A stretch of 31,163 nucleotides of DNA from CAYGZA01 sp964354135 (GTDB taxonomy: Bacteria; Planctomycetota; Planctomycetia; Pirellulales; Thermoguttaceae), in contig CAYGZA010000032.1 in assembly GCA_964354135.1 (NCBI GenBank), positions 1-31,163 of the forward strand, in the 5' to 3' direction. A program made the translations under genes and the position numbers. Positions 23,689 to 31,163 of this stretch are shown piece after piece (position 1 is the first letter of the stretch; every line of letters begins with the position of its first letter). The notes under the pieces are model-generated. The model ran no database searches, had not been told where the DNA came from, and saw nothing but the letters and a program-made list of their open reading frames with translations.

Positions 23689-24567
23689 ATGCCGATCCTC
23701 GGGGCCCACATGTCGATCGCCGGGGGCTACGACAAGGCGGTCCGGCGGGCCCGTCAAGCCGGCTGCGATTGCGTGCAACTGTTCACCAAGAACGCCACCC
23801 AGTGGCAGGTCAGGCCGATCACCCCGGAAGAAGCCGGCCGTTTCCGCCGCGCCCTCGCAGACTGTCTCATTACGCATCCCGTCGCCCACGACGGCTACCT
23901 TATCAACTTGGCCAGTCCGGACCCCGAGCTTTGGAAGAAGTCGGTCGATGCCTTTGTTGCCGAGCTGCGGCGCGCCGAGGTGCTCGGGATTCCGTACGTG
24001 ATAACCCATCCGGGGTGTTATACGGCCAGCAGCCTGAGGCGCGGCCTACGGCGCGTCGTTCGGGCGCTCGACCGGATTCACGCGGCGACCGCCGGGATCG
24101 CGGCGCAGTGCCTCTTGGAGACGACCGCCGGCCAAGGAACCTCGGTCGGCTGGCGCTTCGAGCACCTCGCCGAGATTCTCCAGGGCGTCAAGAACCCGGA
24201 ACGGCTGGGCATTTGCCTCGACACTTGCCACGTCTTCGCGGCAGGCTACCCGATGACTACGCCCCAGGAATACGAGGCAACCATCGAGGCCCTGGAAGCT
24301 GCCGTCGGGCCCGATCGGGTTCGGGCCTTCCACCTGAATGATAGCAGTCGCGAACTCGGCTCCCGCGTCGACCGGCACGCCCACATCGGACGGGGAAAAA
24401 TCGGGCTGGAGCCTTTTCGCCACCTGTTGAGCGACCCGCGATTCCGCGACATCCCCATGTACCTGGAGACCCCCAAGGGGACGCGAAACGGGGTCGACTG
24501 GGACGTGATCAACCTGCGGACGCTCCGCGGTCTCACAGAGCCGCCAGGCCCGGCCACAGGGGTCTGA
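23689..24567 (+). CDS. nfo: Deoxyribonuclease IV (AP endonuclease)
   Basis: A 292-residue endonuclease IV, a TIM-barrel enzyme with three zinc ions that cuts DNA 5' to abasic sites in base excision repair. Metal-binding and family motifs appear in order: LGAHMSIAGG (4-13), VITHPGCYT, LLETTAGQGTSVG (third zinc-binding Glu), GICLDTCHVFAAGY, FHLNDS, DRHAHIGRGKIG and MYLETPKG. All expected His, Asp and Glu ligands are present. The ATG at 23689 places GAHMS at the N-terminus as in E. coli Nfo. It is a single gene: the upstream gene is divergent, and the downstream transporter operon converges on it with only 10 bases between stops. Confidence 0.96.
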   Translation: MPILGAHMSIAGGYDKAVRRARQAGCDCVQLFTKNATQWQVRPITPEEAGRFRRALADCLITHPVAHDGYLINLASPDPELWKKSVDAFVAELRRAEVLGIPYVITHPGCYTASSLRRGLRRVVRALDRIHAATAGIAAQCLLETTAGQGTSVGWRFEHLAEILQGVKNPERLGICLDTCHVFAAGYPMTTPQEYEATIEALEAAVGPDRVRAFHLNDSSRELGSRVDRHAHIGRGKIGLEPFRHLLSDPRFRDIPMYLETPKGTRNGVDWDVINLRTLRGLTEPPGPATGV

Positions 24568-24576
24568 CGGGACCCC
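24559..24576. terminator. Short hairpin between convergent nfo and transporter ends
   Basis: GGGGTC-TGACGG-GACCCC (24559-24564 with 24571-24576) covers the nfo stop codon and the spacer. It could stop transcription from both sides, but it has only six pairs and no T-tract, so it is at best a weak or factor-assisted terminator. Confidence 0.4.
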
Positions 24577-24577
24577 G

Positions 24578-25912
24578 TTACGATTCGTCCCGAGCGTTGC
24601 CCTCCGGCCGATCGCCGGGTGGGATTTCGCGGCCGTGGGGATCCGTGGCCATCTGTCCCAGGTCGGCAGCCACGTGCCGCTGGAGCCGCTCGTCGATGAA
24701 GTGCTCCATCCGGGTAGCCGGCTCATGGACGTGATCCAAGGGCAGGCCCAGGTGCCGCACCAGATAGGCCTCCCAGAGCCGGTGCGATCGAACCAGTCCG
24801 GCAGCCTGGCGCCGGCCAAGGTCGGTCAGTCTTAGCGTTCCGTTCTGCCGCAAGACCTCGCGGCGGGCGAAAACGGACCGCAGCCCCAAGACGGCCAACG
24901 CGCCGCCCCCGACCGCCCGGACCGCTTCCACGGGTCCGAGCCGCCGCTGGACCCGGAGTTCCTCCAGCCGGTAGAGCATCGCCAGAAGGTCCTCGCGGAC
25001 GATCCTCAGCGAGGTCTTCAGGTTTCTCAGCCACGCGCTGACGACGCCGTAGCGGGGCGAGAAGATCGCGGCTGCCAGGTACGCGAGCCCCACAACGACC
25101 GTCATGGTTCCCGCCGTGTTCGTATCCCAGCGGATCGCCAACCCCTGGCCCAACACGGCCGACGCGACGGCAACTCCCGCGGCGATCCAGAGCATCCGGC
25201 TGAGGCGATCGGTCAAGAGATGGGCCGTCGCCCCCGGCACAATCAGCATGGCGATCACCAGGATCGAGCCGACCTGCTCAAACGAGGCCACCGTGGTCAC
25301 CGCGACCAGGGCCATGAGGACGTAGTGCAACAGGCCCGCCCGGAACCCCATCGTCGTGGCCAGCGCCGGGTCGAAGGAGCTCACCAGCAGCTCCTTCCAG
25401 AACACGACGATGAACAGCACGTTGACCGCCAACACCGGGCCGATGGTCACCAGGGCCCGCGGCACCGAAACTCCGGCCACCGTCACCCGGTTTACGTCTA
25501 CCAGCTCCAGGAGCCCGTTGAGCACGCAGTCCGGGTCCAGATCGACGGCCTGTCCGTAGCGCTTGACAAGGATCACCCCGAGGGCAAAGAGGGAGGTGAA
25601 GACCACGCCCATGGCGGCGTCTTCGGCGACCCCGCCGTGCCGGTGCAGCGCCTCGGTGAGGACCGTCGTTAAGAGTCCGACGATCAAGGCCCCGGCAAAC
25701 ATGTAGCCGATGTTCAGGGTTCCCGAGAGAATGAACGCCGCGGCCAGGCCGGGCAGCACGGCGTGGGAAATCGCATCCCCCAGCAGGCTCATCCGCCGCA
25801 GCACCAGATAGCAGCCCAACAGCGCGCAGGCCGTATTGGTCATCGCTCCCACCAGGATCACCCAGAGCGACGCCTGGGTACCTGCATCGAGGTGACTGAG
25901 CCACTCCAGCAC
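24578..25912 (-). CDS. Mn/Zn-type ABC transporter permease fused to a DtxR-like domain (TroD-like)
   Basis: A 444-residue protein. Residues 1-300 are an ABC-3 family metal permease with about eight hydrophobic segments and the family marks LGDAISHAVLPGLA (44-57), GGVAEDAAMGVVF and AMLIVPGATAHLL (221-233). Residues 305-432 look like a whole DtxR/TroR regulator: a start helix (VREDLLAMLYRLEE), a winged-helix part ending LTDLGRRQAAGLVRSHRLWEAYL (H377 equals DtxR H79), then PATRMEHFID (E403/H404 equal E105/H106) and DPHGREIPP. The DtxR C102 position is T400, so that ligand is lost. The start is GTG at 25912, with GGGAG 7 bases before it, 4 bases after the previous stop. It is the last gene of the operon. 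Confidence 0.9.
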   Translation of the reverse strand: MLEWLSHLDAGTQASLWVILVGAMTNTACALLGCYLVLRRMSLLGDAISHAVLPGLAAAFILSGTLNIGYMFAGALIVGLLTTVLTEALHRHGGVAEDAAMGVVFTSLFALGVILVKRYGQAVDLDPDCVLNGLLELVDVNRVTVAGVSVPRALVTIGPVLAVNVLFIVVFWKELLVSSFDPALATTMGFRAGLLHYVLMALVAVTTVASFEQVGSILVIAMLIVPGATAHLLTDRLSRMLWIAAGVAVASAVLGQGLAIRWDTNTAGTMTVVVGLAYLAAAIFSPRYGVVSAWLRNLKTSLRIVREDLLAMLYRLEELRVQRRLGPVEAVRAVGGGALAVLGLRSVFARREVLRQNGTLRLTDLGRRQAAGLVRSHRLWEAYLVRHLGLPLDHVHEPATRMEHFIDERLQRHVAADLGQMATDPHGREIPPGDRPEGNARDES

Positions 25913-25916
25913 GCGA

Positions 25917-27266
25917 TTACTCCCTTGCGCCCGGTGCGCCGGGCCCTTCGTGAGGCGAAACCGGCAACTCGTCGGCCGCGCCGGCGGGAAGACCCGCGGC
26001 GGCCAACCGCTCCTCCAGCTCCGCAACCATCTCGTCGGTCAGCAGGTGCTCGATCGAGTCGGCATCCCGGTCCACGTGGTCCGGGGCGATGTCGGCTCCT
26101 TGGATCAGGAAGAGTTCCCAGACCCGATGGGCCCGGACCAATTGCCGGGCCCGCGCCAGTCCGGACTCGGTGAGCCGCGCCCCTTGCGCCGCCCGTTCGA
26201 TCCAACCCCGCCGGGTAGCCAGCCATAAAAGCCATCGGGCCCAGGCCGGACTCCAGGCCCGGCGGCCGAGCAGCTCCGGCAGCGGGACCACCGGGCGCTC
26301 GGGCAGTCGCGCTTCGCTCAGCTCGTACAGGCTTCGCAACAGGTTTTCCAGGGCAATCCGCAACCGCAATCGGGCTTCGGTCGCGACCCGCGCCAGCACC
26401 CCGCGCTGCGGGGCGAAGAGCACCGAGAACAGAAACAAGGTGGTCCCGCTCAGGACGATCAGTGGGCCGGTGGGCAACGCGGCGTCGCTCGGGCCGAAGG
26501 CCAGCGGGTCAAAGCCCAGCCACCGGGCGATCACCCCGGCCGACAGGAGCGTTCCCATCGTCCCGGTCAGTCCCCCCAGGATCCCGGAGAGGACCAACAT
26601 CGGGCCGAGGCGGTTGGTCCAGAATCGGGCCGTGGCCCCGGGGACGATCAACATCGCCGCCATCAGCACCACCCCGACCGCCGGAAGCCCAATCACGGTG
26701 ACCAAAGCCAGCGTGCCCATCATCGTGACGTCCAGGACCAGCGCGGGCCAACCCTGGACCCGGGCAAAACCCGGATCAAAGCTGAAGACCATGAACTCCT
26801 TGAACAAGAGGATCACCACGAGCAGGGCCACGGCGGAAACGGCGGCGATCAGGTACACGTCGCGAAGGATCATCCCGGCGGCCTGACCGTAGATGTACGA
26901 CTCCAGCCCGGCCTTGGCGCCTCCCGCGGGGCGGTTCTGGATCACCGACGACAGGACGATCCCGGCTCCAAAAAACGTGCTCAGCACGATCCCAATGGCG
27001 GCGTCTTCCTTGGTCCGGGTCCAGCGGCAGACCAGGGTGAGGAGCCCAATCGCAGCCAGACCGGTGAAAAAGGCCCCAAGAAGCATGCCCACAAACTGCC
27101 GCTGCCCGAGGATCAGGAACGCGAGGCAAAGCCCGGGAAGCGCGGCATGGGAGAGCAAGTCGCCTGCCAGGGCCCGGCGCCGCAGCACGGCGAAGCTCCC
27201 CAGCACGCCCGCCACGCTCCCCAGCAGGCTGGTGCCGATCAGTACGATCCAGGTCAGGTAACTCAC
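25917..27266 (-). CDS. Mn/Zn-type ABC transporter permease fused to a DtxR-like domain (TroC-like)
   Basis: A 449-residue protein with an ABC-3 permease (1-290; AGDLLSHAALPGLCLAF at 34-50, TKEDAAIGIVLS, AAMLIVPGATARFW at 203-216) and a C-terminal DtxR-like module (about 305-425). The module has a start helix (ALENLLRSLYELSE), a winged helix ending LTESGLARARQLVRAHRVWELFL (H380 equals DtxR H79), and DADSIEH (403-409 region, D403 in place of C102, E406/H407 equal E105/H106). The two permeases differ enough not to be a recent duplication. The start is GTG at 27264-27266, overlapping the ATPase stop by 4 bases (GTGA), so translation is coupled. The two permeases probably pair as the membrane channel. 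Confidence 0.9.
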   Translation of the reverse strand: MSYLTWIVLIGTSLLGSVAGVLGSFAVLRRRALAGDLLSHAALPGLCLAFLILGQRQFVGMLLGAFFTGLAAIGLLTLVCRWTRTKEDAAIGIVLSTFFGAGIVLSSVIQNRPAGGAKAGLESYIYGQAAGMILRDVYLIAAVSAVALLVVILLFKEFMVFSFDPGFARVQGWPALVLDVTMMGTLALVTVIGLPAVGVVLMAAMLIVPGATARFWTNRLGPMLVLSGILGGLTGTMGTLLSAGVIARWLGFDPLAFGPSDAALPTGPLIVLSGTTLFLFSVLFAPQRGVLARVATEARLRLRIALENLLRSLYELSEARLPERPVVPLPELLGRRAWSPAWARWLLWLATRRGWIERAAQGARLTESGLARARQLVRAHRVWELFLIQGADIAPDHVDRDADSIEHLLTDEMVAELEERLAAAGLPAGAADELPVSPHEGPGAPGARE

Positions 27267-28030
27267 CGCGGGCGATCTCCCAATCGGACGGCTTCGGCGG
27301 CCTCATCCAGGATGGTCAGCTTTCCGCCGAAGGTCTTCCGGACATTGTCGGTGGTGAACGTGGTCTCGGTCGGGCCGGCGGCGACCAGCCGCATGTTCAA
27401 GAGGATCACGTGGTCGAAATAGGAGCGGACCGTCTGGAGGTCGTGGTGGACGGCCAGCACGGTCTTGCCGCTCGCGCGTAGGGTTTGCAGCAGCGTGACA
27501 ATCGCCTGCTCGGTGGAGGCGTCGACCCCGGCAAAGGGCTCGTCCATGAAGTACATGCGGGCATCCTGGGCCAAGGCCCGGGCCAGGAAGACCCGCTGCT
27601 GCTGGCCGCCGGAAAGCTGGCGGATCTGGCGGCGGGCGAATGCCTCCATCCCGACCTGCGCGAGGCACTGCTGGGCCAGGCGTCGCTCGGCCGAGCCCGG
27701 ACGCCGGATCCATCCCAGCCGCCCGTAGGTGCCCATCAGGACGACGTCCATCGCCGTTACGGGAAAGTCCCAGTCGACCGACTCCCGCTGCGGCACGTAG
27801 CCGACGAGGCGCCGCTGCTCCCGGTAGGGCCGCCCGTAGAACTCCACCCGGCCGCTGGCCAAAGGAATAAGCCCCAGAGCGGCCTTGATCAGCGTGCTCT
27901 TGCCCGCTCCGTTGGGCCCGACAATCCCCACCAGATTCCCTTCCGGCACGGTCAAGTCGACGTCCCAAAGGACCGGCTTGCGGTGATAGGCCACCGTCAT
28001 GTCGTGGATTTCGAGCGGAGGGGCAACCAT
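27263..28030 (-). CDS. Mn/Zn-type ABC transporter ATP-binding protein (TroB/MntB-like)
   Basis: A 255-residue ABC ATPase. Walker A is GPNGAGKST (38-46), the Q-loop block VPQRESVDWDFPVTAMDVV (79-97) is the version seen in manganese/zinc importers, the signature is LSGGQ (139-143), Walker B is MYFMDEP (159-165) and the switch histidine is in AVHHD. It energises import of the metal delivered by the binding protein. It starts 34 bases after that gene's stop, with AAGGA about 9 bases before the ATG, and overlaps the first permease gene by 4 bases. Confidence 0.94.
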   Translation of the reverse strand: MVAPPLEIHDMTVAYHRKPVLWDVDLTVPEGNLVGIVGPNGAGKSTLIKAALGLIPLASGRVEFYGRPYREQRRLVGYVPQRESVDWDFPVTAMDVVLMGTYGRLGWIRRPGSAERRLAQQCLAQVGMEAFARRQIRQLSGGQQQRVFLARALAQDARMYFMDEPFAGVDASTEQAIVTLLQTLRASGKTVLAVHHDLQTVRSYFDHVILLNMRLVAAGPTETTFTTDNVRKTFGGKLTILDEAAEAVRLGDRPR

Positions 28031-28064
28031 GAGATGGGTTCCTTAGGGCGGCCGCGCCGCGGGG

Positions 28065-29042
28065 TTACTTGAGTGCGTCAACGATTGTCCTGAGGTTGTG
28101 CTTGACCACGCCGATGTAGGTCGCTTCCGGCGTACGCGGGGGGCCCAGAGCGTCGGAATACAGTTCGCCTCCTACGGTGATCGTGTGTCCGCGCGCGGCG
28201 CAGCCCTCGACCAAGGCCTGAATGTTCCTGGCCGGCACGCTGCTTTCGACAAACACGGCCTTGATCCGTCGGGTGACCAGCAAGTCCACGAGTTGATTGA
28301 CGGCCTCCAGGTCAGCCTCGTCGGCGGTGCTGATCCCCTGCAAGGCACGGACCTCCACGTCGTAGGCCCGGCCGAAATAGCCGAACGCGTCGTGGGCCGT
28401 GACCAGGACCCGGCGGGACTTCGGGATCTCCGCCAGTTGCTCCTTGCACGTCTGGTGCAGGGCCATCAGCTCCGCAATGTAGGCCTCCGCGCGTTGGCGG
28501 TAGTCGGCGGCATGAGCGGGGTCCGCCTCGGCCAGCTTCTCCGCCGCGTAGTCCGTACACGCCGCCCAGAGTGAAACGTCGAACCAGACGTGCGGATCGT
28601 AAGCGTTCTCCGCGCCGGGGACCTTGCGGAGCCAATGCTCGTCGCCCGTGCGAAGCCCGTCGGTGACGGCGTACACCGGCTTCCGCGCCGCGAGCTTCTC
28701 CAGCAGGCTGGCCAAACGCCCCTCCAGGTGCAGGCCGCTGTAGAAGACCACGTCGGCGCCGATGAGCAGCCGCTGGCTCCTGGGAGTCGCCTTGTAGAGG
28801 TGCGGATCGACGCCCGGGCCCATCAGGGTATCGACCTTGACATGCCAGCCGCCGATGTTGGCGAGCATGTCCCCCACTTGTCCCGTGGTGCAGACGACGT
28901 GCAGGCGGAGCTTCGGCTCGGGGTCCATCATCCCCCAGTCAAAGCCGCACCCGGGCGCCCAGGCCAACCAGGCGGCCGCGAGAAGCGAAGCCGCCCGCCG
29001 CTTCAGTACCGGTGCTGCATCCGCTTGCCTCGCAGTCCGCAA
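28065..29042 (-). CDS. Metal-binding lipoprotein of the ABC importer (TroA/PsaA-like)
   Basis: A 325-residue solute-binding protein of the metal cluster A-I type. The four ligands of manganese-type members (H, H, E, D) are visible: H81 (DPHLYKAT), H151 (YDPHVWFD), E266 (FVESS) and D297 (LYSDAL). FVESS is the motif of PsaA/MntC-like proteins, which suggests Mn(II) rather than Zn(II), although iron or zinc are possible. I chose the TTG at 29040-29042: GGAGGAG (29051-29057, minus strand) stands 8 bases before it, and it yields a proper signal peptide (basic VLKRR, then AASLLAAAWLAWAPGC) ending at a likely lipid-modified C32. A longer frame upstream is open but lacks signal-peptide logic. It is the first gene of the operon. 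Confidence 0.9.
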   Translation of the reverse strand: MRTARQADAAPVLKRRAASLLAAAWLAWAPGCGFDWGMMDPEPKLRLHVVCTTGQVGDMLANIGGWHVKVDTLMGPGVDPHLYKATPRSQRLLIGADVVFYSGLHLEGRLASLLEKLAARKPVYAVTDGLRTGDEHWLRKVPGAENAYDPHVWFDVSLWAACTDYAAEKLAEADPAHAADYRQRAEAYIAELMALHQTCKEQLAEIPKSRRVLVTAHDAFGYFGRAYDVEVRALQGISTADEADLEAVNQLVDLLVTRRIKAVFVESSVPARNIQALVEGCAARGHTITVGGELYSDALGPPRTPEATYIGVVKHNLRTIVDALK

Positions 29043-29050
29043 GTCCGTGA

Positions 29051-29057
29051 CTCCTCC
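29051..29057 (-). promoter_or_regulatory. Ribosome binding site that decides the TTG start of the lipoprotein gene
   Basis: GGAGGAG on the minus strand, 8 bases before the TTG at 29042, is a near-perfect Shine-Dalgarno sequence. It supports the short start over longer in-frame alternatives. Confidence 0.75.
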
Positions 29058-29366
29058 AACGGGTGATTCCTTACCCCCGCGGTCAGCCGCCGGCCTGGCG
29101 ATTCCTGCACTCGCGACCGCCCGCAGCACGGGACGCCAAGACCGCGGCAAACTTGCCTGGCTCCACGGTTTCTTCCAACGTACCGATTCGCGCGGGAGAA
29201 GACAACGAGCCCGTCGCGGGATTGCCGAAAACTCCGTGGAGAGCGACTTTTCGGGCAGAGCCGGCGCGCACGCCCTCGGCCCTGCCTGGCGAGCGGAATC
29301 GGCCCGCACAGGTGGCGCCACCGCACTGCGATTCCCGGTGAATCCGTGCCCGACTGTGGAAGGCTC
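29058..29366. other. Divergent spacer between the metal importer and the GNAT gene
   Basis: About 400 bases separate the lipoprotein TTG from the GNAT ATG, and this is the part outside the recognised sites. It presumably holds the leftward promoter of the importer operon. I could not find a convincing -35/-10 pair or a DtxR-type operator here, and it shows no credible coding frame. Confidence 0.4.
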
Positions 29367-29404
29367 GGGTCAACGTTGACCCCTATCCAGTCGGCCGCTA
29401 GATT
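29367..29404 (+). promoter_or_regulatory. Promoter of the GNAT gene with a palindromic operator-like site
   Basis: TTGACC (29376-29381) and TAGATT (29399-29404) are 17 bases apart and match the sigma-70 consensus at 5 and 4 positions. The -35 lies inside the perfect 16-base palindrome GGGTCAACGTTGACCC (29367-29382). A regulator bound there would block the -35. Transcription would start near 29411, 46 bases before the ATG. Confidence 0.6.
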
Positions 29405-29456
29405 ACACTTAGTTGATCCGAAGGCCGCCCTCTCGCTCCCCGGACAGGTCCACCGG

Positions 29457-30017
29457 ATGGCCTTGACCTACTTCAAACGCTACCGGATGGAAATGAACCT
29501 GGCCGGGCGAGACCTGACATGGCCCGTAATACCCCAGGGCTATCGTTTTCTCCCCTGGGACGCGTCCTTGCTGGACGCGCACGCCGAGGTGAAGTTTCAC
29601 AGTTTTCGCGACACAGTGGACGCCAACGTCTTCCCCTGTTTCACCGATCTGGCCGGCTGCCAGCGGCTGATGAGCGAGATCGCCCGCAAGACCGGGTTCC
29701 TTGCCGAGTCCACCTGGCTGGCGGTGGTGGTCGGCGAGGACGGGCGGCCGCAGGAATCGTGCGGGACAGTCCAGGGAATTCGGGATCGCTCGGGCGTGGG
29801 GGCGATCCAGAACTTGGGAATCACCCCCCCACATCGTGGCCATGGTCTGGGGACGGCGCTGTTGGTTCGGGCCTTGCGGGGGTTCCGGCAGGTGGGTATG
29901 AACCGGGTCTACCTGGAGGTGACGGCGGACAACAAGGGGGCCGTGCAGCTCTACCACCGCGTGGGCTTCCGCGTGGTGAAATCGGTCTACAAGGCGGCCG
30001 AGATGACTTGTTCTTGA
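29457..30017 (+). CDS. GNAT-family N-acetyltransferase
   Basis: A 186-residue GNAT protein. The acetyl-CoA site is clear: IQNLGITPPHRGHGLGTALL (117-136) with the R-G-x-G-L/A loop at 127-132, followed by MNRVYLEVTADNKGAVQLYH and VGFRVVKSVY (169-178), the final strand. The N-terminal half (1-115) is less typical and begins with a basic MALTYFKRYRMEMNLAG. GNATs transfer an acetyl group to amines of small molecules, peptides or proteins; the substrate is not readable. The ATG at 29457 follows a promoter at 29376-29404 by a short leader. The next gene begins 73 bases after its stop on the same strand. Confidence 0.85.
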   Translation: MALTYFKRYRMEMNLAGRDLTWPVIPQGYRFLPWDASLLDAHAEVKFHSFRDTVDANVFPCFTDLAGCQRLMSEIARKTGFLAESTWLAVVVGEDGRPQESCGTVQGIRDRSGVGAIQNLGITPPHRGHGLGTALLVRALRGFRQVGMNRVYLEVTADNKGAVQLYHRVGFRVVKSVYKAAEMTCS

Positions 30018-30090
30018 CGTACTGGCATCCGCGGTTCCCGAGGGCCGGCCGCTCGCCCTGCCGGCCTGCCGTGCTTTCTGAGGAGACCCT

Positions 30091-31163
30091 GTGACCGAGC
30101 CGATCGCTTGCCACACCCTCGATAACGGACTGGTCCTGGTCGCAGAGTCCATGGACTGGCTCGAGTCGGCGGCGTTTACCCTCTTGGTACCCGCCGGCTG
30201 CGCGCACGATCCGCCGCACCGTAGCGGGCTGAGCGGTTTCACCTCGGAGATGGCGTTCCGCGGGGCCGGCCCGCGGGACAGCCGGCAGGTGATCCAGGAC
30301 TTGGACAATCTGGGGGTCGAGCGGAGCGAATCGGTCTCCGATGCCCACACGCGGTTCAGCGGGGCGACCGTTGCGGCCAACCTGCCGGCGTCGCTGGCAA
30401 TTTTTGCCGACGTCGTGCGGCGGCCCCACCTCCCCGAAGGCCAGTTGGAGGCGAGCCGCCAAGTGATGATCCAGGAATGGCGGGCGGTGGAGGACGAGCC
30501 GGCGGAGAAGGTGATGATCGAACTCCACCGCCACCACTATCCCGACCCGTGGGGCCGGCCCTCGCAAGGCGAGCTGGCCGCCCTGGAGGCGACCACGCTC
30601 GGGGAAATCCGCGGCCATTTTCGCCAGCGCTACGTCCCCAACGGCGCCATCCTCGGCGTGGCCGGGCGATTCTCTTGGGAACAGCTCAAGGACGCGGTCG
30701 AACGACTCTTCGGTGACTGGGAGGCCCGGAACGGGGCCTCCGTCGCGGAGACTCCTCCGGCGCGAAAACGCGCCCATCTGCCTTTCGAGTCCAGCCAGAC
30801 CCAGATCGGGATCGCCTATCCGAGCGTGCCCTATCGCCACCCCGACTATTTCCAGGCATGGGGAGCGGTGGGCGTGCTCAGCGGCGGGATGAGCGCCCGG
30901 CTCTTCACCGAGGTCCGCGAGCGCCGCGGATTGTGCTACAGCGTCTACGCCGCCTACCACACCCTGCGGGACTTGGGCGCGGTCTTCTGCTATGCCGGCA
31001 CGTCCGCTGACCGGGCCCAGGAGACGCTGGAGGTGACCCTCGGCGAGCTGGTCCGGTTGGGCAAGGGGATCGAGGCCCAGGAGCTGGACCGGCTCAAGGC
31101 CCGCATCAAGAGCGCCCTGGTGATGCAGCAGGAGTCGAGTTCTTCCCGCAGCTCGGCGATTGC
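30091..31163 (+). CDS. M16-family peptidase-like protein, catalytic zinc motif lost (partial)
   Basis: Runs off the right end; 357 residues are visible. The M16 (insulinase, MPP) fold is clear: TLDNGLVLVAESM (9-21), then a block GLSGFTSEMAFRGAG (46-60) at the position of the zinc site, and later LSGGMSARLFTEVRERRGLCYSVYAAY (around 263-289), the C-terminal-half motif with the R/Y pair that shapes the substrate chamber. In active members the block reads with H-x-x-E-H; here those positions are G, S and E, so zinc binding is not expected. Such members usually pair with an active M16 subunit. Its partner is not in the window and may follow. The start GTG has GAGGAG 5 bases before it. Confidence 0.85.
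   Translation, partial: MTEPIACHTLDNGLVLVAESMDWLESAAFTLLVPAGCAHDPPHRSGLSGFTSEMAFRGAGPRDSRQVIQDLDNLGVERSESVSDAHTRFSGATVAANLPASLAIFADVVRRPHLPEGQLEASRQVMIQEWRAVEDEPAEKVMIELHRHHYPDPWGRPSQGELAALEATTLGEIRGHFRQRYVPNGAILGVAGRFSWEQLKDAVERLFGDWEARNGASVAETPPARKRAHLPFESSQTQIGIAYPSVPYRHPDYFQAWGAVGVLSGGMSARLFTEVRERRGLCYSVYAAYHTLRDLGAVFCYAGTSADRAQETLEVTLGELVRLGKGIEAQELDRLKARIKSALVMQQESSSSRSSAI

Noticed and set aside
29346..29456. Longer GNAT protein starting upstream of 29457
   Set aside because: The extension would start before the -35/-10 promoter at 29376-29404 and has no GNAT character.

Overview
The window is GC-rich and gene-dense and reads as a stretch of chromosome from a planctomycete-like bacterium (Planctomycetota). 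This is inferred from three things. It has a tetrahydromethanopterin (H4MPT) gene, mch, beside an ATP-grasp gene, a CitG-like gene and a 6-pyruvoyl-tetrahydropterin synthase-like gene in an otherwise bacterial genome. It has structured intergenic repeats of a kind I associate with this phylum. It also has metal-transport permeases fused to DtxR-like domains. No 16S gene is present, so placement below phylum is not possible. I saw no tRNA, insertion sequence, prophage or CRISPR array.

Left part (1-8.8 kb): the 3' end of fabI and a Nudix hydrolase on +; then a leftward group ppk, cbpA-like, rnpA, yidD, in which the last three overlap by a few bases. Next come the likely C1/pterin genes: a CitG-like synthase and a PTPS/QueD-family enzyme (overlapping, +), a DtxR-family regulator (-), then mch and a RimK-like ATP-grasp ligase (+). 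Together they suggest H4MPT-linked C1 metabolism and synthesis or modification of its pterin cofactor.

Middle (8.8-18.1 kb): a repeat-bearing spacer, a ribbon-helix-helix protein, the RNase P RNA gene (rnpB, -), a second structured repeat cluster and a YhcC-type radical SAM protein (-). A divergent promoter then drives an FHA-domain protein, rsgA and hflX, followed by an SDR oxidoreductase, a long proline-rich protein with a recurring short strand motif, and an RluA-family pseudouridine synthase.

Right part (18.2-31.2 kb): aconitase acnA (+); a hybrid histidine kinase and a small one-helix membrane protein (-); endonuclease IV (+); and a four-gene leftward Mn/Zn-type ABC transporter operon (binding lipoprotein, ATPase, two permeases). 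Both permeases carry a complete DtxR/TroR-like module at the cytoplasmic C-terminus, so metal sensing may be built into the channel. Divergent to it, a promoter whose -35 lies in a perfect 16-bp palindrome precedes a GNAT acetyltransferase and a truncated M16-family protein that lacks the zinc-binding catalytic motif.

The most interesting items are the permease-DtxR fusions, the H4MPT/pterin gene group with its ATP-grasp partner, the strand-motif protein, and the structured repeats, two of which supply the stop codon of the preceding gene.
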